Both the position numbers and the translations under genes were made by a program. A DNA stretch of 5,697 nt from positions 1,373 through 7,069 of the forward strand of contig FR891079.1 in NCBI GenBank assembly GCA_000433515.1, read 5' to 3'. Below the pieces are notes generated by a model, which was given only the letters and a program-made list of their open reading frames with translations, searched no databases and was not told the DNA's origin. The DNA comes from Candidatus Colimorpha enterica (GTDB taxonomy: Bacteria; Bacillota; Clostridia; Oscillospirales; CAG-272). This document shows positions 5,661 to 5,697 of this stretch, piece by piece (the stretch's first letter is position 1; each line of letters starts with the position of its first letter).

Positions 5661-5697
5661 ATGAAAAAAGCATTTGCACTGATACTTGCCGCGGTTC
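5661..5697 (+). CDS. Start of a probable secreted protein or lipoprotein (partial)
   Basis: Only 12 complete codons are in the window: MKKAFALILAAV. Two lysines followed by a hydrophobic run are typical of a signal peptide. GGAGG (5648-5652) lies 8 bases before the ATG, and a sigma-A promoter with correct spacing lies upstream, so the start is well supported. The function cannot be judged from this fragment. Confidence 0.65.
   Translation, partial: MKKAFALILAAV

Overview
The window looks like chromosomal DNA from a GC-rich, endospore-forming (or recently spore-forming) member of the Clostridia, probably an uncultured gut lineage. This is inferred from gene content and was not tested by a search. 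Sporulation-type genes occupy both sides: a SpoVB-like flippase at the left edge, and a sigma-G (SpoIIIG) homologue plus a SpoIIQ-like membrane M23 protein on the right. Between them lies a small carbohydrate operon.

Layout. Positions 1-365 (minus) hold the N-terminal 121 residues of a SpoVB/MurJ-type (MOP superfamily) flippase that runs off the left edge. Positions 366-558 are a divergent promoter region, with a sigma-E-like promoter reading left and a good sigma-A promoter reading right. Positions 559-1587 (plus) encode a PHP-domain metal-dependent phosphoesterase with an intact metal-ligand set. Ten bases later, 1598-4123 (plus) encodes a cytoplasmic GH2 beta-mannosidase. A strong intrinsic terminator follows at 4133-4170.

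Positions 4288-4617 (plus) carry the first ~99 residues of sigma-G, behind a sequence that fits the sigma-F promoter consensus very closely (4211-4240). The protein then loses homology within region 2 and stops after ten unrelated residues, so the promoter-recognition domains are absent. A perfect 18-bp inverted repeat (4624-4662) terminates this fragment and also the convergent M23 gene. Positions 4670-5419 (minus) encode a 249-residue protein with an N-terminal membrane anchor, a Pro/Thr/Asp linker and an M23/LytM domain like clostridial SpoIIQ. Positions 5420-5660 are a second divergent intergenic region with a sigma-A promoter and two palindromes. At 5661 a gene begins with a signal-peptide-like start and runs off the right edge.

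How they fit together. The PHP protein and the mannosidase are almost certainly co-transcribed, and probably act together on mannose-containing oligosaccharides inside the cell; the PHP substrate is unknown. The sigma-G and SpoIIQ-like genes belong to the forespore programme. The broken sigma-G is the most unusual thing in the window. It may mark loss of sporulation, a rearranged gene whose remainder lies elsewhere, a short regulatory derivative, or an assembly error. No CRISPR array, tRNA, rRNA, transposase or phage gene was seen.
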